DNA from: a virus
Virus record (IMG/VR): IMGVR_UViG_3300046000_005440
Location: 1-20,200 of that record
DNA: 20,200 nt
Direction: 5' to 3' (one strand)
The notes beneath the pieces are model-generated. The model saw only the letters and a program-made list of their open reading frames with translations, had not been told where the DNA came from and did no database searches. Position 1 is the first letter of the stretch. Each line of letters opens with the position of its first letter. Below are positions 6,502-13,832 of this stretch, in pieces. The translations under genes and the position numbers were made by a program.

Positions 6502-7798
6502 CATCGACTTCTTTCCCGTTCAACAGCGTGCCCTCGAACACCTTAAGGTGGATTCACCCGTTCGTGTTGTCCTGTTTGGGGGTGCGGCGGGTGGTAGTAA
6601 GTCGTTCCTTGGGTGCGCATGGCAGATCATGCGTCGAATAAAGTACGCTGGATCACGCGGGTTGATCGGTCGAAGTAAGCTAGACACGTTAAAGAAAACA
6701 ACCCTTAACACTTTTTTTGAGGTGGCTGCGATGTTTGGGCTGCGAAGTGGTGTGCATTACACTTTCAACGGCCAGAGCAATATCATTTACTTTGAGAACG
6801 GCAGCGAAATAATCTTGAAGGACTTGTTCGCCTACCCCTCCGATCCGAATTTTGATAGTCTTGGATCGCTGGAAATAACCGATTTCTTTATTGACGAGGT
6901 GGCGCAAGTGAGCGAGCGCGCGGTATCGGTCGTGCGTTCTCGCGTGAGGTACAAGTTGAACGAGTTCGGGCTGCAGCCGAAAGGCTTAATGACTTGTAAC
7001 CCTAGTAAGGGGTGGCTGTACAATAAGATATACAAGCCTTGGGTGGAGGGAGTGCTTGATCCGAAGTTTGCCTTCGTTCCCGCATTACCCGGCGACAACC
7101 CAAAACTCCCCGAGAGTTACCTTGAAGAGTTGGCAAGTTTGCCCGAGCAACTTCGCAAGCGATTACTGGACGGCGATTGGGATTACGACGAAAGCATTGA
7201 CGTTATGTTTAAGACAGACGACGTGCTGCGATGTTTCAGAAACGAACTGCTAAGTGGTGAAAAGAGAATAACCGCCGACATTGCTCGCCTTGGTCAAGAT
7301 AGAACGGTGATCGGTGTGTGGGACGGGCTTACACTTATTGACATTCGGGTGCTCACAAGGGTGGATATAACCGTAACGATTGAAGCGATCCGTGAACTCA
7401 TGGCTGCGCACAAGGTTAGCTTAAAAAGCGTGCTTGTCGATGAGGACGGTATTGGCGGTGGAGTGAAGGACGTTATGAAGTGCCTTGGATTCGTTAACGG
7501 TAGCAAAGCCACGCAGCCCCAGTACATGAACCTAAAGAGCGAGTGCTACTACAAGTTAGCCGACCTTATCGAAAAGGGTAAGGTAACGATGCTTGTGGCG
7601 AATGACTACAAAGATAAGATAGCCAGCGAACTCGACATGATACGTCGCGAGAACGTCGATAAGGATGGCAAGCTAGCGGTTACTCCAAAGGACAAGATTA
7701 AGTTACGCCACGGGATCAGCCCCGACTTCGCTGATATGCTTATGATGCGGGCTTACTTTGAACTCAAACCGAATTACGGTAAGTACTCCTTTGTTTAG
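6482..7798 (+). CDS. terL: Terminase large subunit (packaging ATPase and nuclease)
   Basis: This 438-residue protein packages DNA into the prohead. The Walker A motif GGAAGGSKS is at residues 33-41 and Walker B (DFFIDEVAQ) is at about 134-142. A C-terminal RNase H-like nuclease shows ITADIARLGQD, LVDEDGIGGG and a late DFADMLMM, which supply the acidic residues. The length fits the family. It is unusual that terL is the last gene of the rightward early operon, on the opposite strand from capsid and portal, and no small subunit is recognisable nearby. The stop TAG lies within the operator palindrome at 7794-7810. Confidence 0.95.
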   Translation: MSASTHSIDFFPVQQRALEHLKVDSPVRVVLFGGAAGGSKSFLGCAWQIMRRIKYAGSRGLIGRSKLDTLKKTTLNTFFEVAAMFGLRSGVHYTFNGQSNIIYFENGSEIILKDLFAYPSDPNFDSLGSLEITDFFIDEVAQVSERAVSVVRSRVRYKLNEFGLQPKGLMTCNPSKGWLYNKIYKPWVEGVLDPKFAFVPALPGDNPKLPESYLEELASLPEQLRKRLLDGDWDYDESIDVMFKTDDVLRCFRNELLSGEKRITADIARLGQDRTVIGVWDGLTLIDIRVLTRVDITVTIEAIRELMAAHKVSLKSVLVDEDGIGGGVKDVMKCLGFVNGSKATQPQYMNLKSECYYKLADLIEKGKVTMLVANDYKDKIASELDMIRRENVDKDGKLAVTPKDKIKLRHGISPDFADMLMMRAYFELKPNYGKYSFV

Positions 7799-7810
7799 AA
7801 TCGTTCTAAA
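7794..7810. promoter_or_regulatory. Operator-like palindrome, copy 2
   Basis: TTTAGAATCGTTCTAAA has 7-bp arms around a 3-nt centre. It overlaps the terL stop codon and lies 9 bp before the TTTG of promoter P2. It shares the TTTAGA and TCTAAA halves with copy 1. Confidence 0.65.
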
Positions 7811-7819
7811 TTTCTATTT

Positions 7820-7853
7820 TTTGTCAAACAGTGTAAAAATTAGATTACATTTG
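7820..7853 (+). promoter_or_regulatory. Bacteroidota-type promoter P2
   Basis: TTTG at 7820-7823 and TACATTTG at 7846-7853 are separated by 22 bp, slightly longer than usual. Transcription would start near 7859, giving a leader of about 20 nt rich in A and C before the ATG at 7880. Confidence 0.65.
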
Positions 7854-7879
7854 TAGACACAATAAAACAAATAAACACA

Positions 7880-8293
7880 ATGGAAAAGACACTAAGACAA
7901 TGGTTCGAGATGTTTTCAGAACCTTACAGAACACAGGCGATTGAGACACAAGCACGGATGATGCACGAATTACACCGATTGGCAACCGATATGAAGTATT
8001 TCTTTGGAGAACTTGATATGTTGCAAAGCGCGGGCAATGATGTTGTAAACTTGAACAAGCGGCTAGAGTTTAAGATTGAAAACAAGTCTTACCTTATAGT
8101 CATTGACGGGTTTATTGGAGCAGATGTAAGAACCGACGGAGGGTATCTATACCTACCAAATGGTTTGCACTCGGAGGTAAACGTAACCGTTGAAGGTATC
8201 GACGAAATAAACGACAACCAGATGCTAGATTTATTTTTCGGCCACGTTCTGGTGAACAATCTAGCTAAGGAACTTGGAATGGAGGTGATTTAA
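7880..8293 (+). CDS. Hypothetical phage protein
   Basis: This 137-residue protein has an N-terminal helical half (MEKTLRQWFEMFSEPYRTQA) and a C-terminal beta-rich half (ENKSYLIVIDGFIGADVR). I do not recognise a family. It forms a single-gene unit with promoter P2, an operator copy and its own terminator. It lies between terL and the convergent lysis genes. Its separate control by the shared palindrome suggests a dedicated timing, possibly regulatory. Confidence 0.7.
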   Translation: MEKTLRQWFEMFSEPYRTQAIETQARMMHELHRLATDMKYFFGELDMLQSAGNDVVNLNKRLEFKIENKSYLIVIDGFIGADVRTDGGYLYLPNGLHSEVNVTVEGIDEINDNQMLDLFFGHVLVNNLAKELGMEVI

Positions 8294-8324
8294 CAATTAA
8301 CATTAACCTCCCTCAAAACATAGA

Positions 8325-8346
8325 GGGGTGTAACAACCCCTTTTTT
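8325..8346 (+). terminator. Intrinsic terminator
   Basis: GGGGT (8325-8329) pairs with ACCCC (8336-8340) around a 6-nt loop, followed by six T residues. An alternative stem, CCCTC (8310-8314) with GAGGG (8323-8327), would compete for the same G run. It ends the single-gene unit and faces the convergent lysin gene. Confidence 0.75.
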
Positions 8347-8785
8347 ATTTGCCTGACACGATATTCATTTTATCCATGCCAGTATATCGGCAGTCAATGT
8401 GTGTCCACGTGGGAGTGTCTTCTAACTCTTCAATGGTTGTGATCCATTGCCTTTCAATAAACAGCCGTTCGTTGTCCATAATGAACTGATGAACCTCGGC
8501 GGGTGTCTTACCTTGCACCTGCAAGTCAATCGCTCTACCGTACTTGTGCTGGCTCCAGCGCGCGCCTGTGGTTGTGTTATGCGGACGAAGACCTGATAAG
8601 CGGCGTTTACCACCATTTACCCAGTTGTTGACGGTTACAGGTCCCAAGTGATCGCGGATGTATTGCACGGCGAGAATGATCCTCATATCCATAAGCTCAA
8701 TCGAACGCGCCCCGCGTGCAGCGTAGGTAGATGGATCTATGAACTCGTCGAGGAAAAAGTTTTCTGTAACCCTAACGCGTCTCAT
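8345..8785 (-). CDS. Endolysin, M15-family peptidase
   Basis: This 146-residue protein has the zinc site of M15 (VanY/LAS-like) peptidases. SQHKYGRAIDL supplies H80 and D87, and TWTHIDCR supplies H129. Such phage enzymes cut peptide bonds in peptidoglycan stem peptides to lyse the host. There is no signal peptide, so release through the membrane should depend on the adjacent holin candidate. The start overlaps the holin stop (8782-8785). It is the last gene of the leftward late operon. Confidence 0.88.
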   Translation of the reverse strand: MRRVRVTENFFLDEFIDPSTYAARGARSIELMDMRIILAVQYIRDHLGPVTVNNWVNGGKRRLSGLRPHNTTTGARWSQHKYGRAIDLQVQGKTPAEVHQFIMDNERLFIERQWITTIEELEDTPTWTHIDCRYTGMDKMNIVSGK

Positions 8786-9324
8786 TTGTTCAAGTTTTTA
8801 ATAATGTCGTCTTTCTGTCGGCTGCCCCGTGAACTACCAAAGTAGTACTGAAAGATGGCCTGTGATCCGCTCACGACAACACCACCAAGCAACATATCGA
8901 AGATACGCACGTTAGCTTCGGGAACGGTGCGCATTGCGAGAAACACAAGCATAGTGGCAAGGATTGCCATATTGAATATGACAAGCCCTCCCTGTACCCA
9001 ATCGCGCTTACCTCCGTTGGCTTGCATGAATTCAACTTCGCGTGAACGTGCATTCTGCGTGTCGGCTAAAGTGATCTGTAACTCTTCGATCTCCATGCGA
9101 CGAAACTCCAACTCCCACTCCATGCGCTTCTCTTCGAGTTCGATTTGCAAAGCTTTGAACTGCGCATCCTCTTCGGCCTTAGCATTTAGGAACTCACCAA
9201 CCTTGTCGATGGCTTCAATGCCTGTAACGTCCCCGACGAATTCGAGAACGTCCCCAGCGATTGGCTTTACCTTGTCGCTGATGAACTTACCAACGGCGGT
9301 ATCTTTAAATTTTTTCTTGCTCAT
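8782..9324 (-). CDS. Holin-like membrane protein (3TM-type)
   Basis: This protein of about 180 residues starts MSKKKFKDTAVGKF. An upstream in-frame ATG at 9351 would give nine more residues, but the ATGA coupling with the upstream gene supports 9324. A long charged coiled-coil region (about 50-100) is followed by two hydrophobic segments (about 113-130 and 143-160) and a tail with YYFGSSRGSRQKD. That tail pattern is typical of the 3TM phage holin family. It is directly coupled to the endolysin. Holins form the membrane lesion that releases the lysin. Confidence 0.75.
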   Translation of the reverse strand: MSKKKFKDTAVGKFISDKVKPIAGDVLEFVGDVTGIEAIDKVGEFLNAKAEEDAQFKALQIELEEKRMEWELEFRRMEIEELQITLADTQNARSREVEFMQANGGKRDWVQGGLVIFNMAILATMLVFLAMRTVPEANVRIFDMLLGGVVVSGSQAIFQYYFGSSRGSRQKDDIIKNLNK

Positions 9325-9659
9325 TTTTTCTTTGTGATAAAGAATATCCAACTTTCAATAATGTGCTTGTTATTCTTGTGAATGTAGAGGGCGATGTATT
9401 GCCCAAACATGGTAGAAAGTGCGGGAACCACGTGCTTTAAAAAGCCGAAATCGTGATGCTCACACACCACACTTCCAAGTGTTCCAAAGGTCAGCGATAC
9501 CATAACAATGCCCACGCGTTGCTTCCATGTGTACCTTTTGTTTACCATTAAGTCAAAGCCTATTGAACCAATCAATCCCATGAGTATAGAGAGGATATAC
9601 GTGAATGATTTTGATATGATAGCGTTCAATTCAGCTAGTGTGTCGTACTCGTTTTGCAT
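9321..9659 (-). CDS. Phage membrane protein, lysis cluster
   Basis: This 112-residue protein starts MQNEYDTLAELNAIIS. A longer frame reaches 9743, but those codons overlap the neighbouring gene and look like read-through. Hydrophobic stretches lie at about residues 19-35, 50-66 and 75-93. Its stop overlaps the holin start. It may be a second holin, an antiholin or an uncharacterised virion membrane protein; the sequence does not decide. Confidence 0.65.
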   Translation of the reverse strand: MQNEYDTLAELNAIISKSFTYILSILMGLIGSIGFDLMVNKRYTWKQRVGIVMVSLTFGTLGSVVCEHHDFGFLKHVVPALSTMFGQYIALYIHKNNKHIIESWIFFITKKK

Positions 9660-9978
9660 AGTAATATACCGCGAATAATGCGGTTGATACCACAAATATA
9701 CCTTCATTGATCTGAAAGATAGTAGGATCGAAAAATAATTCATCGATTAAATTCGAGATACTACCCCAAAGAAGAACGCTGGCTGTGACTTTAAGCCAAG
9801 TTAATTCTTTTGCAATAAATACAAAGAGAGCGAATGTAACACAGACCTTGGCGATTGCGTCGCACATAAAGTAAGTGTCATCCATGCCAAGTGGCGCAAC
9901 TGCATAAGCAATTAACCACGAGGCCATGGCACCAAGCATGGAGGTTAAAACGATAACCGACCTCATTTTCTTCTGCAT
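9631..9978 (-). CDS. Multi-pass membrane protein, lysis cluster
   Basis: This 115-residue protein has a basic N-terminus (MQKKMRSV) and about three or four hydrophobic helices (about 7-28, 40-56, 60-75 and 92-108). A second ATG at 9966 sits in an ATGA overlap with the upstream stop, as at other junctions here, and would give 111 residues. It overlaps the next gene by 29 nt. It forms a run of three membrane proteins ahead of the endolysin. The function is unknown. Confidence 0.65.
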   Translation of the reverse strand: MQKKMRSVIVLTSMLGAMASWLIAYAVAPLGMDDTYFMCDAIAKVCVTFALFVFIAKELTWLKVTASVLLWGSISNLIDELFFDPTIFQINEGIFVVSTALFAVYYYAKRVRHTS

Positions 9979-10229
9979 TTTTTAGGGCGGCCGCCAATGA
10001 TACGATTACCCACGTTGCCGTTTGAATCGGTTATGGTGTCTTGAAAGTCCGCGTTAATACTTTCCGTGTCCTCTTGCACATATTCTGCAAGATCGGCCAC
10101 TACCGATGCGCCCGTGTTGTCAATGAACTTGTTATCAATTCCAACCTCGTCGATAAAGTATTCATCTCTACCGATGGTTGCAATAGTGAACTCGTCATTT
10201 TTCTTTAGAAAGATTGCCATTTTTGCCAT
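9963..10229 (-). CDS. Hypothetical protein, late operon
   Basis: This 88-residue protein has an acidic middle (DEYFIDEVGIDNKFIDNTG and EDTESINADFQD) and a basic tail (GGRPKKCRRK). It starts at 10229, with a second Met three codons on. I do not recognise a family. Its place between the connector candidate and the membrane proteins suggests a small virion or assembly protein. Confidence 0.6.
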   Translation of the reverse strand: MAKMAIFLKKNDEFTIATIGRDEYFIDEVGIDNKFIDNTGASVVADLAEYVQEDTESINADFQDTITDSNGNVGNRIIGGRPKKCRRK

Positions 10230-10314
10230 TGTTTTTCTGTTTTAATTTTTCGCGTTCGTATTCTCGAAGTTTAAGCAGTTCCTTGAACCGCTTTTCTTTT
10301 TGTTCCTTACCCAT
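10195..10314 (-). CDS. Small Lys/Glu-rich hypothetical protein (39 aa)
   Basis: This frame starts MGKEQKEKRFKELLKLREYE and ends NLSKEK. It is highly charged and probably one helix. It overlaps the end of the upstream gene by 8 nt and the start of the next by 35 nt, filling the only gap in an otherwise gapless operon. Its low complexity leaves real doubt about whether it is expressed. Confidence 0.4.
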   Translation of the reverse strand: MGKEQKEKRFKELLKLREYEREKLKQKNNGKNGNLSKEK

Positions 10315-10894
10315 GATATGGAAGTTGTGATATTCTTATTCCAGTTGTTGCGCCCTCTCTGCTCATCGCTGTGTTACCATCGCTGAAAATTACACTACTT
10401 CTACCGCGTGTTTGCAAGGTAGGCGAAATCTTTTCTTCGGTGTTGCTGCTAAATTCGGGAAATAGTGAACTCTTTGCGCAAAGATAATCGCTTAGTCGCT
10501 GGGTGTAGTGCCTTGCCTTGTTTATTGCTTGATCTTTTAAATCTTTCATCCGCGCATCGTCGATAGGCGTAGTGTCTTCTGATGTGCGTTGCACGAGGTT
10601 TCCGTTATCCATCTTGTATGCAAGGTGAGGGAGTAGGTCAACCATAACCCACCACGCAAGGGCCGGGCGAATGTATTTATCGCGCAGCGTTTCGTAGTTG
10701 CCGGTGATGCTATCGGCAGCGGTGTCGGCCTTGATCTTCACCATAAGGTCCGTGCCTATGATGTTCTCGATGTACATATCCTGAGCGGCATACACCGACG
10801 GGTTGATAAGGTTCTGATCTACCGAATCATTGAGGTGGGTGTACTTTTTAACGTACTCCGCATTTACTAGTAAAACTTGTGCTTCGATTGCCAT
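10307..10894 (-). CDS. Putative head-tail connector/head completion protein
   Basis: This 195-residue helical protein starts MAIEAQVLLVNAEYVKKYTH. The ATG at 10894 lies one base after the portal stop; the frame continues upstream inside the portal gene, but that is shadow. The segments TLRDKYIRPALAWWVMVDLL and RHYTQRLSDYL resemble a DUF (I think DUF6712) found next to portals in Bacteroidota phages. The likely role is sealing the portal or joining head to tail, judged from position and size. Confidence 0.65.
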   Translation of the reverse strand: MAIEAQVLLVNAEYVKKYTHLNDSVDQNLINPSVYAAQDMYIENIIGTDLMVKIKADTAADSITGNYETLRDKYIRPALAWWVMVDLLPHLAYKMDNGNLVQRTSEDTTPIDDARMKDLKDQAINKARHYTQRLSDYLCAKSSLFPEFSSNTEEKISPTLQTRGRSSVIFSDGNTAMSREGATTGIRISQLPYHG

Positions 10895-10895
10895 G

Positions 10896-12653
10896 TTATG
10901 AATATTTAAGTGAACCGCGTTTTGGCGTGTCGATCGGTGCCACGCTTTCTTTTCCTTTCTTGGGCACGTATGGAACATTGCCCACACGCTTATCATTTTT
11001 AAGCCCATCGTTGGGCAAGAAGCGACCCTTTTCGCGCTTGCGGAAGTAGATAAGGCGAACCCACTTGTGGTGGCAGAATGCGCCTCCCTTCCACTCGAAT
11101 ATGTCGTACGTGCTTTGTCCTTCGGGCGCGAATTGTCCATTAACTCCAGCATCGCTCATGCTTTCTATATCCTCATATCTGAAGACCTTACCTTGCTTGG
11201 ATAGGTACACCATCTCACGGCAAAATTCTCGCGTGTCTTCAGTGAGGTTTTGCGAATAAGCGAAACGAAGTTTAAACAATCCCGCGTCGCCCCATTTGCT
11301 TTTCTCGTCGCCGTTAGCGTACTGCCCAACTGACAATTCAAGGTTGGCGTACTTTTCCATTTGCGCGAGTTCTTCCTCACGGGTACCCGCCTCTTCAATG
11401 CTTACCAGTTCCCACTCTTCATCGTCTACTTCCTCGGCCTTGTCAGCAAGGTAAGCAAGCCACGCCTTTCCGTCTTCATCGCTTATGTTGTGGCTACACT
11501 TTTTTTTTTCAGCCGACATTGCAACGTTGGGCTGTGGTTGTGGTTCATCGAGTGAGATAGGTGTATTCGGAACAATGCTGATCTTACCTTTCGCATTCAA
11601 AATATCTTCGATACCTTTAATCAAAATGCGCTGATACGGCTCGATAACGTGGTTTAAGAAGATACGCAAGCCTTCAACCATCTCTTCCTTGTTGCTTCCG
11701 AATCCACCTCCCGCATCACGTACACCAAAGAGTAGTGGTGTGGTCACCCTGTGGCCGATCATTACAAGTGATAAGGCTTGTGAAGAAAGGAATTGATATT
11801 GTTTGTCGGCATCGCTGATGGGGAACGTTGTTATCTCTGCACCCTTGCGATCCGTTTCGTTGAATGACATCAAAAATTTACCTGCGTTTTTTGCGCCAGT
11901 AAGGTTTTTCTCCCACTTCTTTTTTATTTCAGTTTGCTGCTGTGGATCAACATCGCTACCGTTGTACAAATTCACAATGAAAGACGGCATCAACGAGTTC
12001 ATAATATTATTCACATGGTAGATGCCTATCTCGCGTTCGAGTTCCACGTAGTTGATGCACGATGTGTAGTCGGGCGAAGGGTAGTACTCGTCGTCCTGTT
12101 TTGGAACGTGCAGATACACCACGCCCTTACCACCTTCCATACCTACACCATCGTAGGGGTGAATAAGTTTTACAGGGTTCTTTTTTAAGTCCTTCCAGTT
12201 CTTTGAGTAGTACACGCCAATAACCTCACCATCTTCGTCTGCTGCAAGTCGGCACGACGCGAAACCAAGGTTGTTTATTTTGGCGACGCCTGTTCTATCA
12301 AGTCGGTTTATGACTTCGAGGTACACGCCTCCGAATGTTTTAATGTCGTCGGCTATTGAATCAATTTGGTCGTTAAGGTTTGAACTGTCAATAACCGCTT
12401 GAACAGATGGATCGTCGGAGGCAAATCCCTTGCCCGAGATCATTGCAACGATGGAACGAATGAGTACGCCGTGAACGGGCGCACTGTTCTTTAGTTCTTG
12501 CAAGTACTTAGGGTACATATTATCGTCGCCGTAATTTATCCACCCCTTTTTATCCAGCTTGGTAGCTGGCGATACGGGTTGATACACGGCAAGTTCAATG
12601 CTCTGTACTTGCGGTTGCTTATTGGGTTGCTTATTTGGGGTATTTTCAGCCAT
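10896..12653 (-). CDS. Portal protein with C-terminal minor-head (MuF-like) domain
   Basis: This 585-residue protein forms the dodecameric DNA gate of the capsid. The portal core (about 1-375) includes GWINYGDDNMYPKYLQELK near the start and SSQALSLVMIGHRVTTPLLF in the middle. After a linker (about 376-450) comes a second domain (about 460-540) with TREFCREMVYLSKQGKVFRY, EDIESMSDAGVN, YDIFEWKGGAFCHHKWVR. This looks like the C-terminal part of Mu gpF-type minor head proteins, with Cys and His residues that could bind metal. A run of ten A residues (11509-11500 on the coding strand) sits at the junction. It lies downstream of the capsid gene. Confidence 0.88.
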   Translation of the reverse strand: MAENTPNKQPNKQPQVQSIELAVYQPVSPATKLDKKGWINYGDDNMYPKYLQELKNSAPVHGVLIRSIVAMISGKGFASDDPSVQAVIDSSNLNDQIDSIADDIKTFGGVYLEVINRLDRTGVAKINNLGFASCRLAADEDGEVIGVYYSKNWKDLKKNPVKLIHPYDGVGMEGGKGVVYLHVPKQDDEYYPSPDYTSCINYVELEREIGIYHVNNIMNSLMPSFIVNLYNGSDVDPQQQTEIKKKWEKNLTGAKNAGKFLMSFNETDRKGAEITTFPISDADKQYQFLSSQALSLVMIGHRVTTPLLFGVRDAGGGFGSNKEEMVEGLRIFLNHVIEPYQRILIKGIEDILNAKGKISIVPNTPISLDEPQPQPNVAMSAEKKKCSHNISDEDGKAWLAYLADKAEEVDDEEWELVSIEEAGTREEELAQMEKYANLELSVGQYANGDEKSKWGDAGLFKLRFAYSQNLTEDTREFCREMVYLSKQGKVFRYEDIESMSDAGVNGQFAPEGQSTYDIFEWKGGAFCHHKWVRLIYFRKREKGRFLPNDGLKNDKRVGNVPYVPKKGKESVAPIDTPKRGSLKYS

Positions 12654-13029
12654 TTATGTCGAGGGGTATATCAATGATGGGTTCATCGAAGTATTCTGTG
12701 GTATCATTCATTCTTACCGTTCCTATTGCCACGCTACCAACAACCGAACTATTATTCGGGTTAAGGTTTGATGCGCTGTTTTGGCCGTAAATTTCGTAAC
12801 GGTAGGTGCCGCCACGGGTAAGTGTTACCGTTGTAACTGTTAAGCTAGTGATACGGTCGTTTTCGTACGCAATCGCAGGAACTTGCGCAAGCTGCACACC
12901 GCTCTCGCCGTTGTCGTCTTGGGTAATGATAAGAAGGTAATGCGTAAACGCACTACTTAGCACTTGGCGCATCTCCCTCAACGAGAGTAGCACCGTTTGG
13001 TTCGCTTGGTTTGCGTTTAGTGTTATCAT
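12646..13029 (-). CDS. Beta-rich small virion protein candidate
   Basis: This 127-residue protein starts MITLNANQANQTVLLSLREM. It has alternating beta segments (LTVTTVTLTRGGTYRYEIYG) and an Asn/Thr/Ser-rich composition. It ends FDEPIIDIPLDING and overlaps the portal start by 8 nt. Similar small beta proteins near portals in Bacteroidota phages are presumed virion components (decoration, fibre or connector). No specific family is named. Confidence 0.65.
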   Translation of the reverse strand: MITLNANQANQTVLLSLREMRQVLSSAFTHYLLIITQDDNGESGVQLAQVPAIAYENDRITSLTVTTVTLTRGGTYRYEIYGQNSASNLNPNNSSVVGSVAIGTVRMNDTTEYFDEPIIDIPLDING

Positions 13030-13153
13030 TTACCGTGATTAAATGAGGGTACTTTGGGTGCAGTTCTGCAAGTCTTGCTTGCGACAACAAAGATAAGTTA
13101 ATCTCTTTGCCGTTGGACACTAGAATAGTGTAGTCTTTAGCCTTGTATTTCAT
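12953..13153 (-). CDS. Small hypothetical protein, late operon
   Basis: This 66-residue protein begins MKYKAKDYTILVSNGKEINL, has a helical middle (LSQARLAELHPKYPHLI) and a disordered tail. It overlaps the next gene by 77 nt in another frame, which is long but tolerable for phage. It is the first gene after a strong terminator, and I find no obvious promoter between them, so it depends on read-through or an unrecognised start. Confidence 0.55.
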   Translation of the reverse strand: MKYKAKDYTILVSNGKEINLSLLSQARLAELHPKYPHLITVNDNTKRKPSEPNGATLVEGDAPSAK

Positions 13154-13164
13154 TTTGCGTGTAT

Positions 13165-13196
13165 AAAAAAAGGCGGGCTATATACCCGCCCCTTTT
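13165..13196 (-). terminator. Strong intrinsic terminator
   Basis: Reading leftward, GGCGGG (13190-13185) pairs with CCCGCC (13177-13172) around a 7-nt loop, followed by seven T residues (13171-13165). It lies 17 nt after the stop at 13213. It should separate scaffold, capsid and the structural protein from the portal group. Confidence 0.85.
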
Positions 13197-13212
13197 CGGT
13201 TGTTTGTTTTGG

Positions 13213-13770
13213 TTATGATGCCACCACGTAGGGAGGATCAACCGTTACATCGTTGAAGTTATCGAAAGGAACTTCGGTGTAGGTTTCGAGGTGTTCCGCT
13301 GCGTTACGCTCTTGTCCTGTGAATACAAGGTTGTAACCGTTGAAGTCGCCTTTTGCCGATCCAGTTGTCCAATCGCCACTAGATAGTTCAAGACCATCAA
13401 GACGGCCAGCCATTAAAATGTTATCGTTGCTGTCGCGAACGAATACGGTGATGGCTCGGTTGCGTGCGATGCGGTCAAGTTCTTTGCGCTTGTCAGCCGA
13501 TAAGCCTTGCAATACAGTTGTTACGGTTTGCGTAAACAACACACCTCCGTTCGCTGATTCCACGGCCTCAACGAAAGACGATGTGCCTAGCTTGGTGTCG
13601 ATCTGATAGCGGTACAAGGTTACTGTTGGTAGCCCTGTTACCTCTCCTGTTAAGCTGTCGATGGTTACGCCCGTGGCGAAGTTGGAAGTTGGCGAAAGGA
13701 AGATTTCCTTTATACCACCTACTCCTTCTTTGCAATCGAAGGTAAAACCTTTGGTTAAATTACATGCCAT
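13213..13770 (-). CDS. Conserved virion structural protein
   Basis: This 185-residue beta-rich protein begins MACNLTKGFTFDCKEGVGGIKE. A similar opening (NxTKGrxxxCKDxVGGxK) recurs in structural proteins next to the capsid gene in Bacteroidota phages. A middle segment, LSADKRKELDRIARNRAITV, precedes a beta C-terminus ending VDPPYVVAS. A tail-tube, decoration or connector role is possible; the sequence does not choose. It is bracketed by hairpins at 13792-13819 and 13165-13196, which suggests high, separately set expression. Confidence 0.75.
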   Translation of the reverse strand: MACNLTKGFTFDCKEGVGGIKEIFLSPTSNFATGVTIDSLTGEVTGLPTVTLYRYQIDTKLGTSSFVEAVESANGGVLFTQTVTTVLQGLSADKRKELDRIARNRAITVFVRDSNDNILMAGRLDGLELSSGDWTTGSAKGDFNGYNLVFTGQERNAAEHLETYTEVPFDNFNDVTVDPPYVVAS

Positions 13771-13791
13771 TTTTTCAAGTGGTATTTAGAA

Positions 13792-13819
13792 AGCGGAGCA
13801 GTATTTCTACTACTCCGCT
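13792..13819 (-). terminator. Intergenic hairpin with GAAA loop, partial terminator or mRNA-stabilising element
   Basis: Leftward, AGCGGAGTAGTA pairs with TACTGCTCCGCT around a GAAA tetraloop, a 12-bp stem with one G-U wobble. On the other strand the same position is an A-C mismatch, which supports leftward use. Only a weak U-tract (TTTCT) follows. It lies 14 nt after the capsid stop and may tune capsid expression relative to downstream genes. Confidence 0.6.
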
Positions 13820-13832
13820 GTCAGGTTAATGA

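Noticed and set aside
7794-7822. Palindrome after terL as an intrinsic terminator
   Set aside because: T-rich sequence follows it, but the stem is AT-rich and weak, and related palindromes occur at two other promoters without a terminator layout, so an operator fits better. A dual role is not excluded.
8855-9337. Rightward 160-codon frame opposite the holin gene
   Set aside because: Antisense to a gene with clear holin features; composition is Ser/Asn-rich with no recognisable domain.
10895-11152. Leftward frame extending the connector gene upstream to a Met at 11152
   Set aside because: The extra 86 codons lie wholly inside the portal gene in another frame and have shadow-like composition; the ATG at 10894, one base after the portal stop, is the natural start.
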